The position numbers were made by a program, and so were the translations under genes. A stretch of 64,000 bases of DNA from Stercoripulliclostridium_A sp045577735. Lineage in GTDB: Bacteria; Bacillota; Clostridia; Christensenellales; DTU072. This document shows positions 8,283-16,750 of the stretch, piece after piece. Location: positions 1 to 64,000 of the forward strand of contig JAZNIY010000025.1 of the NCBI GenBank assembly GCA_045577735.1, in the 5' to 3' direction. Under the pieces are notes generated by a model. That model made no database searches. It saw only the letters and a list, made by a program, of their open reading frames with translations, and had not been told where the DNA came from. Position 1 is the first letter of the stretch. Each line of letters starts with the position of its first letter.

Positions 8283-9923
8283 ATGAGTTACGAACCATCT
8301 AATTTTATTGAAGACATCATTGTTAGCGACCTTGAAAGCGGTAAACATAGTTTGATCTATACCCGTTTTCCACCTGAACCCAATGGATATTTGCACGTTG
8401 GACACTCCAAGAGCCTTTGCATAAACTTTGGCATAAAGGAAAAATTCAATGGTATGTGCAATTTGCGTTTTGACGATACCAACCCCACGAAAGAGGACGT
8501 CGAATACGTAGAGTCCATTAAAGAAGACATCAAATGGTTAGGTTTTAAGTGGGACAAAGAGCTTTATGCTAGCGATTACTTTGAACAAACCTACGATTTG
8601 GCCGTTAAATTAATCAAAAAAGGCGTTGCATACGTTTGCGATTATAATGCAGACCAAATTCGCGAAACTCGTGGTACTTTGAAAGAGCCCGGTAAGGAAA
8701 GTCCTTATCGTAATCGTTCCATAGAGGAGAACTTAACCCTATTCCGTGAAATGAGAGAGGGCAAGTATCCCGATGGTAGCAAGGTTTTGCGCGCAAAAAT
8801 AGATATGGCAAGTCCCAACATGAATATGCGTGACCCCGTTATATATCGTATTTTAAGGGCACATCACCATCGTACCGGAGATAAATGGTGCGTATATCCC
8901 ATGTATGACTTTGCGCACCCCATAGGCGATGCGCTTGACGGCGTTACTCACTCCATTTGTACTTTGGAGTTTGAGGACCACCGTCCTTTGTACGATTGGG
9001 TATGCGAGCAATGTGAGTTCGAAAATCCTCCTCGCCAAATTGAATTTGCACGTCTTAATATTAAGAACACCATTATGAGTAAGCGTTATTTGAAGCGCCT
9101 TGTAGAGAATGGACACGTTGATGGTTGGAACGATCCACGTATGCCCACCCTTAGCGGTATGCGTGAAAGAGGATATCCGGCAGAGGCGATAAAAGACTTT
9201 TGTGCTCGCGTAGGCGTAGCTAAGGCCAATAGCGAAGCAGACCCTGCACTTCTTGAGTTCTGCGTAAGAGAATGCCTTAACAAAAACGCAGACAGGGCTA
9301 TGGTTGTAGAGCGTCCACTAAAGGTTGTTATTGACAATATGGCAGACGGCGAAGAACAAACGTTTAGCGTTGTTGATAATCCCAATAACGAGAATTCGGG
9401 CACCCATAATGTGGTTTTAACTAAAGAGATTTACATTGAAGACAGTGACTTTGCTCTTGTTCCTCCTCCCAAGTACAAGCGTCTTGTAGAGGGTGGTTTA
9501 ATAAGACTTCGTGGAGCTTATATTTTACGTCACGTTTCCACCGAGCTTGACGAAAACGGCGCGCCTGTTTGCTTACATTGCGAGTACATTGAAGACAGTG
9601 CTTCAGGTGGCGTAAACGCAGGTATTAAGGTTAAGGGGACCGTGCAATGGGTTTCTTGCGACAAGGCTGTTGACTGCGAGCTTTACAAGTATGAAAGCTT
9701 ACTAGTCGACGCAACCGATGAAGTAACTGACTTTAACGACAGGCTTAATCCCAATTCTCTCGAAGTTGTCAAAGGAGCAAAAGGGGAGTTGTACCTCGAT
9801 GAGGGCGAAGTGGGTAAGAGTTACCAATTCATGCGCCAAGCCTATTACAAGTATGCAGGCAAGAAAGACGGCGTAAGCAAATTTTATAGAATCGTATCTC
9901 TCAAGGATACCTTCAATAAATAG
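8283..9923 (+). CDS. glnS: Glutaminyl-tRNA synthetase
   Basis: Charges tRNA-Gln directly with glutamine in the cytoplasm. The 546-residue product shows the class I motifs: PPEPNGYLHVGHSKS (HIGH equivalent) near residue 30 and IMSKR (KMSKS equivalent) in the centre, plus a C-terminal anticodon-binding beta-barrel region ending in a FMRQAYYKY segment. The length fits GlnRS rather than GluRS. Many Gram-positive bacteria instead use GluRS plus GatCAB, so direct GlnRS suggests a lineage-specific acquisition, which is known in some clostridia. It lies 23 bases after the GNAT gene with a GGAG site at 8273-8276, in one operon. Confidence 0.93.
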   Translation: MSYEPSNFIEDIIVSDLESGKHSLIYTRFPPEPNGYLHVGHSKSLCINFGIKEKFNGMCNLRFDDTNPTKEDVEYVESIKEDIKWLGFKWDKELYASDYFEQTYDLAVKLIKKGVAYVCDYNADQIRETRGTLKEPGKESPYRNRSIEENLTLFREMREGKYPDGSKVLRAKIDMASPNMNMRDPVIYRILRAHHHRTGDKWCVYPMYDFAHPIGDALDGVTHSICTLEFEDHRPLYDWVCEQCEFENPPRQIEFARLNIKNTIMSKRYLKRLVENGHVDGWNDPRMPTLSGMRERGYPAEAIKDFCARVGVAKANSEADPALLEFCVRECLNKNADRAMVVERPLKVVIDNMADGEEQTFSVVDNPNNENSGTHNVVLTKEIYIEDSDFALVPPPKYKRLVEGGLIRLRGAYILRHVSTELDENGAPVCLHCEYIEDSASGGVNAGIKVKGTVQWVSCDKAVDCELYKYESLLVDATDEVTDFNDRLNPNSLEVVKGAKGELYLDEGEVGKSYQFMRQAYYKYAGKKDGVSKFYRIVSLKDTFNK

Positions 9924-9930
9924 AAAAAAG

Positions 9931-9950
9931 TGCGTGCCAAAGGCGCGCAT
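9931..9950 (+). terminator. Weak hairpin after glnS
   Basis: TGCGTGCC and GGCGCGCA form a G+C-rich stem with a short ATTTAT tail. Weak as an intrinsic terminator. Confidence 0.45.
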
Positions 9951-10026
9951 TTATACTAGTGCGTAAAATTAAGGTAAAAATGTGTCGAAATTGTGAAAAT
10001 TTGTAAAATATTTTTTCGCAAAGGTA

Positions 10027-10055
10027 TTGTAATTTGCGTTTTTATCTTGTATAAT
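10027..10055 (+). promoter_or_regulatory. Promoter of PIVQP-motif cluster
   Basis: TTGTAA (10027-10032), 17-base spacer, TATAAT (10050-10055). The leader contains a small hairpin CGGGT/ACCCG at 10081-10095, immediately before the AAGGAG site. Confidence 0.75.
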
Positions 10056-10112
10056 AGAACGCGACTAGACTTTAATAACGCGGGTTGCGTACCCGTTTAA
10101 GGAGAAGTGGAT

Positions 10113-11357
10113 ATGGCAAAATGTAAGGTATGTGGCAAAGATTATGCTGATGGTAGCCAATTTTGCAGTCATTGTGGTGCTCGCACCGTTGACGATAGCG
10201 CTGTTGTAGCAGAAGCTCTCAAGAGCGCACAAAAGGATTTTGATAGAGATTCTATGGCAACCTTAGACAAATCCAGAATTACTTACGTATGTTCTGTTTG
10301 CGGAAGCATAAATCGTATTGACCAAGCAAAGTGCACCCGTTGCGGTAAACCTCGTCCAAGAAACGAGTACGTTAATGCATTAAAGAACATTAACCAATCT
10401 AAGAACATGAACACGGAGCCCGGTGAAACTTTGGTAGCTCCATTGCCTGTTCAAACCGCACCTGAAGTTCAAGAACCCGTTGCTGAACCCGTTGTTGCAG
10501 TAGCACCCGTTCAAGAACCAGCACCCGTTCAAGAACCAGCACCTGTTCAAGAACCTGCACCTGTTCAAGAACCTGCACCCGTTCAAGAAGTTGCTCCTGC
10601 TCAACCAGTAGCACAACCCGTTCAACAAACGACCGTTCCCGGTGTTGTGAACGGTGGTGGTCAAACCGCTCCCATTGCTCAACCTTTCATCGTAGTTCCC
10701 TACGTTGATAGCATGTATCCTCTCCGTCAATACAATCCTAACCAACTTTACAGATATCAACCATATACTCCTGAAGAGTTAGCAGCTTTCAAGGCTCAAC
10801 GCGAAGCAGAAGAGCTTCAAGTAAGACTTGCTGAAGGGCTTGTTCCCGTAGAAGACAACGCAGAAGTTGAACGCAAGCAAGCAAGAGCAAAGAAGATTAA
10901 GAGCTTTGGTATTGGTACGTTGATTATTGCAATCGCAATTCTTGCTTCTGCAGTTGCCGGATTGGTTCCTACGTTTATGGCAGAAGGATTCAATTTCGAA
11001 GCACTCCTAAGCAGTGGAGAGCACGTTCTATTACCTTTCGTTGGTAGCGTAGTAGCAGTTATCGTTGGTATCGTAGCAATTATCCACTCCAGCTTGAGAA
11101 TTTCCGGCAAGAGCGACTGCCGTGGTTGGATCGTAGGTTTAATCGTTTGGCTAGCACTCGTTGTTTGTGTTGCAGTACCCGTACTTTCCGACAAGCTACC
11201 TGAAAACTTCAAAGACCAACTCATAGGTGGCGATTTGTTGGTTCGTTTCTTTAAACAATATGCAACTCTATTGATAAGTGGCGTTCTTTCATTCGTTTAT
11301 ATTATCGTTAGTGCTTGCTCACCCAAGGCTGAAAAAGCCAAGAAAGAGGACAAATAA
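10113..11357 (+). CDS. Double zinc-ribbon, Pro-rich, four-helix membrane protein with PIVQP-like motif
   Basis: Unrecognised family, about 414 residues from the ATG at 10113 (AAGGAG at 10099-10104). In order: two CxxC...CxxC zinc ribbons (residues about 4-25 and 60-80), a proline-glutamine linker with PVQEPA repeated in tandem, a variant of the cluster motif (PIAQPFIVVPY, then PLRQYNP), a charged helical stretch, then four predicted membrane helices and a lysine-rich C-terminus. Zinc ribbon and linker should be cytoplasmic. It opens a cluster whose other members share either the motif or the four-helix domain, so I infer a common membrane complex or scaffold; its activity is unknown. The upstream GTG at 10107 is less likely as start. 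Confidence 0.75.
   Translation: MAKCKVCGKDYADGSQFCSHCGARTVDDSAVVAEALKSAQKDFDRDSMATLDKSRITYVCSVCGSINRIDQAKCTRCGKPRPRNEYVNALKNINQSKNMNTEPGETLVAPLPVQTAPEVQEPVAEPVVAVAPVQEPAPVQEPAPVQEPAPVQEPAPVQEVAPAQPVAQPVQQTTVPGVVNGGGQTAPIAQPFIVVPYVDSMYPLRQYNPNQLYRYQPYTPEELAAFKAQREAEELQVRLAEGLVPVEDNAEVERKQARAKKIKSFGIGTLIIAIAILASAVAGLVPTFMAEGFNFEALLSSGEHVLLPFVGSVVAVIVGIVAIIHSSLRISGKSDCRGWIVGLIVWLALVVCVAVPVLSDKLPENFKDQLIGGDLLVRFFKQYATLLISGVLSFVYIIVSACSPKAEKAKKEDK
10503..10586 (+). repeat. Tandem 18-bp coding repeat (PVQEPA)
   Basis: Four to five near-identical copies of an 18-base unit encode the PVQEPA linker. Slippage or recombination here would change linker length without changing frame. Confidence 0.8.
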
Positions 11358-11416
11358 TATATTGTCTTTAGCGCGCTCGCACGTGTGCAATGTACCGAAG
11401 CATTCGGGGGTATATT

Positions 11417-12319
11417 ATGACTGAACGTACAAATGAATATTCGGTAGTGAAGCGTGATTTGAGCTCACCATATCATAAGGATTATTGGGAAGCCAAAAAG
11501 GCGCGCAAACAAGCTCCTTTGTCGCCAAAACGCGTTACTCTTGCAAAAGCTTATTTTGATACCGAGCCAGAGGAAGAGGTAAACGAAAATCAAGGCAGAA
11601 GAGTTAAAAAAGAAAAAGTTAAAAGACAACGCACTAAAGGAAGAATGAAGAGGGCCAGACGTGGCTTCATGGTGTTCCTAGTAGCGCTATTTAGTCTTTT
11701 ATACGTGTTGGTAGGGGCTTTGAGTTTCTTGCAATTAGATGCACTCAAAGAATATAATTCCTACTTTAGTATGTTTACAAAAGTTGAAGAGGTAATGCCC
11801 GATGACGTTACTCCGGAAGATATCGAAAGTGGAGATATCGACTACGAGTACGTTAAAACTGACATTGGAGCAAACGACGTTATTATGAGTTTCGTCAAAA
11901 TGCTTTCAAAAGACGCGGTTGAGGGAAATTATTACTTTTACAATGAATGCCTGCTCGGCATTAAGGGCGCATATATTATGAACCAAATAGCATACTATTT
12001 GCTCCCCATTATTATGTTACTTGGCATTATAGTTGCGTTTGTATTTTTTGTTCGTGCATTTGTTTCACTTTGCACCTCAAAAAGAAGGAAACTATTCGTA
12101 CTAAGCGCAATATTGATGCTTGTATTATCACTGCTTGGCATACTATGTGGCTTTTTCTGGAGCGAAATGGAGTATACGAGCGCAATGGCATACCTTAACG
12201 TTTTAACACCTGCAGCGCCTTTGCAAGTGGGTTATGGTTACCTAATTATGACGGCATTGTCAATTCTTGCTTTGGTTGCTAGTTTGTTCGCTTTCCGTAG
12301 CAAGAAAAAGGTTCAATAA
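11417..12319 (+). CDS. Four-helix membrane protein of PIVQP cluster (no motif)
   Basis: 300 residues from the ATG at 11417 (GGGGG site at 11406-11410; an in-frame ATG at 11390 has none). A long basic cytoplasmic N-terminus is followed by helix 1 (MVFLVALFSLLYVLVGALSF), an acidic outward domain, and three more helices, the last beginning VGYGYLIMTALSILAL and ending in a basic KKK tail. The layout and the GYG-helix-basic tail match the protein at 12798, so the two look paralogous. It lacks the PIVQP motif, but the next gene, 14 bases downstream, is a small protein made of little else. I do not recognise a database family. Confidence 0.75.
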   Translation: MTERTNEYSVVKRDLSSPYHKDYWEAKKARKQAPLSPKRVTLAKAYFDTEPEEEVNENQGRRVKKEKVKRQRTKGRMKRARRGFMVFLVALFSLLYVLVGALSFLQLDALKEYNSYFSMFTKVEEVMPDDVTPEDIESGDIDYEYVKTDIGANDVIMSFVKMLSKDAVEGNYYFYNECLLGIKGAYIMNQIAYYLLPIIMLLGIIVAFVFFVRAFVSLCTSKRRKLFVLSAILMLVLSLLGILCGFFWSEMEYTSAMAYLNVLTPAAPLQVGYGYLIMTALSILALVASLFAFRSKKKVQ

Positions 12320-12333
12320 AGGAGAAAATAACT

Positions 12334-12585
12334 ATGTTCGGTAAAAAGAAGAGAGAAGCAGAAGCAAGAGCTCAACGTGAAGCAGCTATGAAGGCAGAGG
12401 CAGTTAACAAAAAGCCCAGAGGCCGTTGGCAAAAAGTAAGCAACGGTATCGTTCCAGTTGCAAAGCCCGCTGACTACATCCAACTTACTCCCATCGTTCA
12501 ACCCATACCGCTCGTACCGTACAGCACTCAATTGCAACCCCTTGCAATGTATGACGATGGCCTTGATGAAGAGGACTACGATTAG
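12334..12585 (+). CDS. Small soluble PIVQP-motif protein
   Basis: 83 residues with three zones: a basic alanine-rich head (KKKREAEARAQREAAMK), a bridge VAKPADYIQLTP, the core motif PIVQPIPLVPYSTQLQPL, and an acidic tail ending EEDYD. No signal peptide or membrane helix. A clean AAAGGAG site lies 9 bases before the ATG. It follows the motif-less four-helix protein by 14 bases, so the pair probably works together. It is closely similar to the product at 14072. Function unknown; the short conserved proline segment looks like a protein-binding linear motif. Confidence 0.75.
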   Translation: MFGKKKREAEARAQREAAMKAEAVNKKPRGRWQKVSNGIVPVAKPADYIQLTPIVQPIPLVPYSTQLQPLAMYDDGLDEEDYD

Positions 12586-12630
12586 TAGTACTGTCTGAAC
12601 CAAAGCCTAAAAAAATGAAAAAAGTACCTA

Positions 12631-12664
12631 AAAAGGGCGCAATTTTGTGTGCGCCCTTTTTTTT
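12631..12664 (+). terminator. Intrinsic terminator inside PIVQP cluster
   Basis: AAAAGGGCGC and GCGCCCTTTT arms with a ten-base loop and a T run. It separates the first three genes from the rest. Confidence 0.9.
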
Positions 12665-12709
12665 GTGTAAACTATGTGAAAAATTGGCAAAAAAATTTTC
12701 AAAAAGGGC

Positions 12710-12738
12710 TTGAAATATCTCTCTAGGTATGGTAAACT
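12710..12738 (+). promoter_or_regulatory. Internal promoter of PIVQP cluster with overlapping dyad
   Basis: TTGAAA (12710-12715), 17 bases, TAAACT (12733-12738). A dyad TCTCTAG-N10-CTAGAGA (12720-12743) overlaps the -10 box and could be a repressor site. Confidence 0.65.
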
Positions 12739-12797
12739 AGAGATACTATTTATAATTGCATAATTTATAATTATAAATTAGAACTCATGGAGGGAAT

Positions 12798-14042
12798 ATG
12801 GCAGCCAAAAAACAACAACAAAAGAAAGTTGCTCCAGTTGGTGTTAAACGCACTAAAGCCGCTCCTCGTCCTATTATGGGCGGAGTTCAATATGCCAACC
12901 CCTTTGCCGTAGGTTATAACGCAGGAATGCCCGCCGGTGCAAGAAGACCCAAGGCTAAACCCGCTCAACCCAAGAAGAAAGAGAAGCCCGTTCCAGTTAA
13001 AAAGAACAGACGCAGAGAAAAGGATTACTTCTTCATTATGCGTAGGGGCGTTTGCTTGGCAATAATGGTACTATCATTGGTATGGATTGGCGTTTTCGCT
13101 CTTAACTATTTGGGAATTATGCCGGAATACACCTCTTTCATGGTTCAACCCGACTTGACTCCCATGGATGAACGTATCGACGTTGAAACCGGTGAGTTGG
13201 ATGAAGACGGCAATGCAATATATGAAGAATACGTTGATAAGTCTGCTTACGTTTCATTTATAGATCCCATCTTCGGCGCATTAAAGAATCTTGTTGGCGT
13301 AGATATGGGTACCGATGATAACGGTGAAAGCCTTTCCGCATTCTATGATGGCACTTTGGCACAACTAGCACCCGAAAGTGCAGAAGAAGAGGCAGAAGGT
13401 GAAGGCGAAGAAACTGGCGACGACGTTGTAGCTGAAGCTGCTGAAGAAACCGATTCCGAAACCGATGGCGAAACCGCAGATGGTGAGGGCGAAGGTGAAG
13501 AAGAAGAGGAAGAAACCGAAGAAGAGGTAAAGTTCCCTCCCCAAGTAAGCACCGCAGTTATTACCGATGAAGCTCGTGAGGCAGACGGCATGACCGCAAT
13601 CGCTTCTATGGCATGGACCTACTTCCCCATCGTACTAGTAGTTGGCGCAGTATTTGCTTTAATAATGTTCCTAATCTCTCTATTCAGCATGACTGGTAGA
13701 AGAATATATAAAGGTTTTGGCTTTATGAGCGTTATAATGCTCCTCGGTGGCGTTGTTGCTTTCGTAGCAGGTCTTGCAGCAATGGGTAACTATATGGGTA
13801 ACCCAATGATGCTAGAAGACGGCACCGCAACAAGCGTAATCGACCTAAGCCAAGCAATGTCATTCCTAACCGGTATATTCAATGGTGCACCCGAAACCGC
13901 TATTGATCCCGAAACCATGGAACAACCTTTAACTATGGTAGCAGGATATGGATTACTTATTATCCTTATTATACCTATTATAACGTTAATACTTTCATTC
14001 TTCGCAAGAAAGAAGGTACCATATAGCATATTCGATAAATAA
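12798..14042 (+). CDS. Four-helix membrane protein with acidic outer domain, PIVQP cluster
   Basis: 414 residues, GAGGG ribosome site. A basic, alanine/proline-rich cytoplasmic N-terminus is followed by helix 1 (CLAIMVLSLVWIGVFALNYL), a ~160-residue outward region that includes a long Glu/Asp/Gly tract at about 195-245, three further helices, and a C-terminus GYGLLIILIIPIITLIL followed by FARKK. The helix layout and end match the 11417 product, pointing to duplication. It lacks the PIVQP motif and is followed 29 bases later by a small motif protein, repeating the pair arrangement of 11417/12334. Unrecognised family; envelope location inferred. Confidence 0.75.
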   Translation: MAAKKQQQKKVAPVGVKRTKAAPRPIMGGVQYANPFAVGYNAGMPAGARRPKAKPAQPKKKEKPVPVKKNRRREKDYFFIMRRGVCLAIMVLSLVWIGVFALNYLGIMPEYTSFMVQPDLTPMDERIDVETGELDEDGNAIYEEYVDKSAYVSFIDPIFGALKNLVGVDMGTDDNGESLSAFYDGTLAQLAPESAEEEAEGEGEETGDDVVAEAAEETDSETDGETADGEGEGEEEEEETEEEVKFPPQVSTAVITDEAREADGMTAIASMAWTYFPIVLVVGAVFALIMFLISLFSMTGRRIYKGFGFMSVIMLLGGVVAFVAGLAAMGNYMGNPMMLEDGTATSVIDLSQAMSFLTGIFNGAPETAIDPETMEQPLTMVAGYGLLIILIIPIITLILSFFARKKVPYSIFDK

Positions 14043-14071
14043 GTCAAATAGATTAGTAGGAGGAACTAAAA

Positions 14072-14311
14072 ATGTCCAGAAAGAGCAAGAAAGCCGAACA
14101 AGAAGCCCTTGCAACTGCACAAGCAAAAAAGAGTGCAAAGCCTAGAGTGGTATTCCGTGTTATGAATAACTGTTCTCCTGTACCAGTTGCAAAGCCCGCG
14201 GATTTCATCCAACTCACACCTGTTGTACAACCCATTCCAATTGTACCTTACAGCTCTCAAATGCAACCTCTTACTCAATTTGATGACGAAGAGGAATACT
14301 ACGAAGATTAG
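14072..14311 (+). CDS. Small soluble PIVQP-motif protein (paralogue of 12334)
   Basis: 79 residues: lysine/alanine-rich head, VAKPADFIQLTP bridge, core PVVQPIPIVPYSSQMQPL and an acidic tail EEEYYED. The whole C-terminal half aligns residue by residue with the protein at 12334. AGGAGG at 14058-14063 gives the start. It pairs with the four-helix gene just upstream. No catalytic features are visible. Confidence 0.75.
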   Translation: MSRKSKKAEQEALATAQAKKSAKPRVVFRVMNNCSPVPVAKPADFIQLTPVVQPIPIVPYSSQMQPLTQFDDEEEYYED

Positions 14312-14381
14312 TAGTCAATTAACTTAGTAAAAAATAGTCGACAGACTTAAAAAAATAATATCTTTTTAGGAGGATTGAAAA

Positions 14382-15017
14382 ATGTCAAAAAAGAGCGAAA
14401 AGAAAAACCAAATCGCTACCGCTGCTGCTGAAGAAAAGGAAACCACTCCCGTAGCACAACCCCCCAAGGCTGTACAACTTACCCCCATCATTCAGCCCAT
14501 CGCTTTCGTTCCTTATTCAACTCAAGACCAAGAACTCTTTGTTGAAGAAGAAGAAATCGTTGAAGAAGAAATCGTTGAAGAAGAAGTTGTTGCTCCCAAG
14601 AAAAAGGTTAGCTGCGCTGCTATCTTCCTTAGCATCTTCTCACTTCTCATCATCGGCGTTTATGTAGCTGCAGAATGGGTATTAACCGACATCCTAGCAC
14701 TAGTTAACGGCCAAAGTGGTCTTGCAATCATCATGGATCTAGTAGAAACCATGGAGTTCGCCAACTTTGTAAACCTCGCTATTGCTGTTGTTCCTGTAAT
14801 GGCTCTCCTTACTCTCGTTGCTTCTCTCATCAGAATTATGAGAAAGGGCGCTTGCATCTTTGCACAAATCACCACTTTCATCGGTCTTGTAGCAGTTATC
14901 GCAGCACTTCTCCTTGTTCTCATCGACGGTGGCTACGAAATTGGTTATGGCCTCTATGCATCTGCTGCACTAAGCCTTATCAACGTACTTATTGCATACC
15001 TAGCAAAAAGAGACTAA
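14382..15017 (+). CDS. PIVQP motif fused to four-helix membrane domain
   Basis: 211 residues. The first third is a small-protein equivalent: basic head, VAQPPKAVQLTP bridge, core PIIQPIAFVPYSTQDQEL, then an acidic EEEIVEEE run. It is joined to four membrane helices starting at KKKVSCAAIFLSIFSLLIIG and ending GYGLYASAALSLINVLIAY plus a short basic tail. It therefore carries in one chain what 11417/12334 and 12798/14072 carry in two, the strongest hint that motif and membrane domain act together. AGGAGG at 14368-14373 marks the start. Confidence 0.78.
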   Translation: MSKKSEKKNQIATAAAEEKETTPVAQPPKAVQLTPIIQPIAFVPYSTQDQELFVEEEEIVEEEIVEEEVVAPKKKVSCAAIFLSIFSLLIIGVYVAAEWVLTDILALVNGQSGLAIIMDLVETMEFANFVNLAIAVVPVMALLTLVASLIRIMRKGACIFAQITTFIGLVAVIAALLLVLIDGGYEIGYGLYASAALSLINVLIAYLAKRD

Positions 15018-15048
15018 TTCAATCTGATCTAGTTTATTAAATTATCCT

Positions 15049-15072
15049 TACCCACTGGCAAGCCAGTGGGTA
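15049..15072. other. Perfect 11-bp stem with AA loop
   Basis: TACCCACTGGC, AA, GCCAGTGGGTA. It has no T run and so is not a typical terminator; it may be an RNA-stability or processing hairpin, or a protein-binding dyad between 14382 and 15154. Confidence 0.7.
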
Positions 15073-15153
15073 GGGACCTATGCTTTGAGAATTAGTTTTA
15101 ACACTAAAATATTTTATTGTTATATCCTTATACTATAGTTAGAGGAGATTCCT

Positions 15154-15531
15154 ATGAGAAATAGAAGAAACACTCGTCGCTACCAAGCGTCTGTGGATCC
15201 AGTTCAAAGAGCTGTTGCTCCCGTAAAGCAACCTATGAATGGTCCATTCCCTACAGCACAAATTCCTGCTGCAAGCATGGTATTACCCAATGCCACTGGT
15301 TTGCCAGTACTAGGAAATGGAATGCCCCTTGGTCTTCCCACCTATACTTCAGTTGATGAGTATGGCAGAGCATATACGCCAATTATGCATTATGGTCCCC
15401 AAACTCACAGCGCACCGGTACCCGTAGCTATTGCTCCTGCAATTTGCCAACTTAACCCAATAGTTTCTCCTGTTGCATTTGTTCCTTATGCTGGACAACA
15501 ACAAGAAATGCTTCAAGAAGAGAATAAGTAA
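15154..15531 (+). CDS. Small soluble PIVQP-motif protein, divergent
   Basis: 125 residues with an arginine-rich head (MRNRRNTRRYQ), a long proline/alanine/glycine-rich low-complexity middle and a C-terminal motif block QLNPIVSPVAFVPYAGQQQ followed by a short acidic end. No membrane helix. GAGGAG lies 8 bases before the ATG. It is followed after 11 bases by a fused motif plus membrane protein, so this pair shows the motif twice. Function unknown. Confidence 0.72.
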   Translation: MRNRRNTRRYQASVDPVQRAVAPVKQPMNGPFPTAQIPAASMVLPNATGLPVLGNGMPLGLPTYTSVDEYGRAYTPIMHYGPQTHSAPVPVAIAPAICQLNPIVSPVAFVPYAGQQQEMLQEENK

Positions 15532-15542
15532 GAGGTAGCCCT

Positions 15543-16553
15543 ATGGAAAAAAACATGATTGAAAATAGCGCTCCCACCTCTAGCGTTCCTGTTGATGCAG
15601 GCAGATGGGTTGCAGTAGACCAAAACAATTTAGGATTTAGCGTTCCCGCTCTTCCTAATGGCCAACCCGTTCAAGGTCCCGATGGCGCTTTATATTGCAC
15701 AGGAAAATCACAAGACGTTGTAGCACCCGTAGCAGGTAATGCAAACAATGCTATCCCCACTCCTTCGGGAATAGTACAATTACCTCCTATCGTACAACCC
15801 ATTGCTTTAGTACCTTATACTTCACAAAATCAACCCCTTCTTCAATATGATCCATATTCAAGGCCCGTTGATCAAACAGCAGAGCAAAAGGCTCCCACTT
15901 ACGTTCGTAAGCCTTACAAGGGCATCAGCATAGCTGGCCTAATCGTAGCACTTTTAGGTTTGTTCGGCTTCTTGTTCTTAGTCACCTTTACCCTTGGTGT
16001 AGCTGGCAAGATGTTCGGTAACTCAGAGGCTGGTCCTTATAGTGGTTACGACGTAATCGCAGGTATTGTTAAGGTATTTGATATTAAAGACGTTTTCGTT
16101 TGGTATTCTAACCTATACCTAAACCTTGGTGGATCTCCAAGAGCTATGTTAGCTTTGGCTATACTTCCCTTTATTTCGCTTATTATTGCAGTACTTTACG
16201 TTTGCTTGGCAATCAAATATATTGCAAAACTAGCTACAGGAAAGTCACCCAGATCCGTTAGCGTACTAGCAATAATCAACACCATCCTAACCATATTCGT
16301 AATCATTCTTGGTGGATTCATCTTCAATGCTGAAGTTGCAGGAATTCTTGATCCTGAATTTGATTCTGCAAGCATCGTTGATTACCTTATGAATACTACT
16401 ACTACCATTACCGAAACTGGTTTCTACGTAGGCGCTGGTGTTTGGGTATCATTAGTAGCTTCTATAGCTCTAATCATTCTACCTTTGTGCCCCAAGAAGA
16501 ACGCATACATGGTAGAACAAGATCCTTCAAAGGAATCTTACTCAATTAACTAA
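15543..16553 (+). CDS. PIVQP-motif four-helix membrane protein
   Basis: 336 residues. The cytoplasmic N-terminal ~115 residues are low-complexity and carry the motif block QLPPIVQPIALVPYTSQNQP followed by LLQYDPYSRP. Four membrane helices follow (starting GISIAGLIVALLGLFGFLFL), with a ~65-residue outer segment between helices 1 and 2 and a C-terminal helix GVWVSLVASIALIILPLC before a short tail. It is the second clear fusion of motif and membrane domain and the last gene of the cluster, ended by a strong terminator. The ribosome site AAGAGG is moderate and the 11-base gap suggests coupling to 15154. Confidence 0.75.
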   Translation: MEKNMIENSAPTSSVPVDAGRWVAVDQNNLGFSVPALPNGQPVQGPDGALYCTGKSQDVVAPVAGNANNAIPTPSGIVQLPPIVQPIALVPYTSQNQPLLQYDPYSRPVDQTAEQKAPTYVRKPYKGISIAGLIVALLGLFGFLFLVTFTLGVAGKMFGNSEAGPYSGYDVIAGIVKVFDIKDVFVWYSNLYLNLGGSPRAMLALAILPFISLIIAVLYVCLAIKYIAKLATGKSPRSVSVLAIINTILTIFVIILGGFIFNAEVAGILDPEFDSASIVDYLMNTTTTITETGFYVGAGVWVSLVASIALIILPLCPKKNAYMVEQDPSKESYSIN

Positions 16554-16585
16554 TTATATTAAAAATAAATTTCTCAAGGAAGCTG

Positions 16586-16620
16586 GAAGAGGCGTTTGCA
16601 ATGCAGACGCTTCTTTTTTT
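16586..16620 (+). terminator. Intrinsic terminator ending PIVQP cluster
   Basis: AGAGGCGTTTGC and GCAGACGCTTCT arms followed by seven T. Confidence 0.9.
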
Positions 16621-16688
16621 GTTGTAATGGAAAATATCTATAATTTAATATTGTACGCGTGCGCGCGTAAAGGAGTATAAACTTTTAC

Positions 16689-16717
16689 TTGCTAAAACTG
16701 AAAAAATATAGTATGAT
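16689..16717 (+). promoter_or_regulatory. acpP promoter
   Basis: TTGCTA (16689-16694), 17 bases, TATGAT (16712-16717). Confidence 0.7.
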
Positions 16718-16750
16718 AGTAGCGTAGCAAAAAAATGGAGGTTATTCCAC

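Noticed and set aside
10107..10112. GTG start for the zinc-ribbon gene
   Set aside because: It would place the start only two bases after the AAGGAG site; the ATG at 10113 has proper spacing.
10380..10760. Open frames on the minus strand opposite the PVQEPA repeats
   Set aside because: They exist because the 18-bp coding repeat is open in several frames; no ribosome site and low-complexity sequence.
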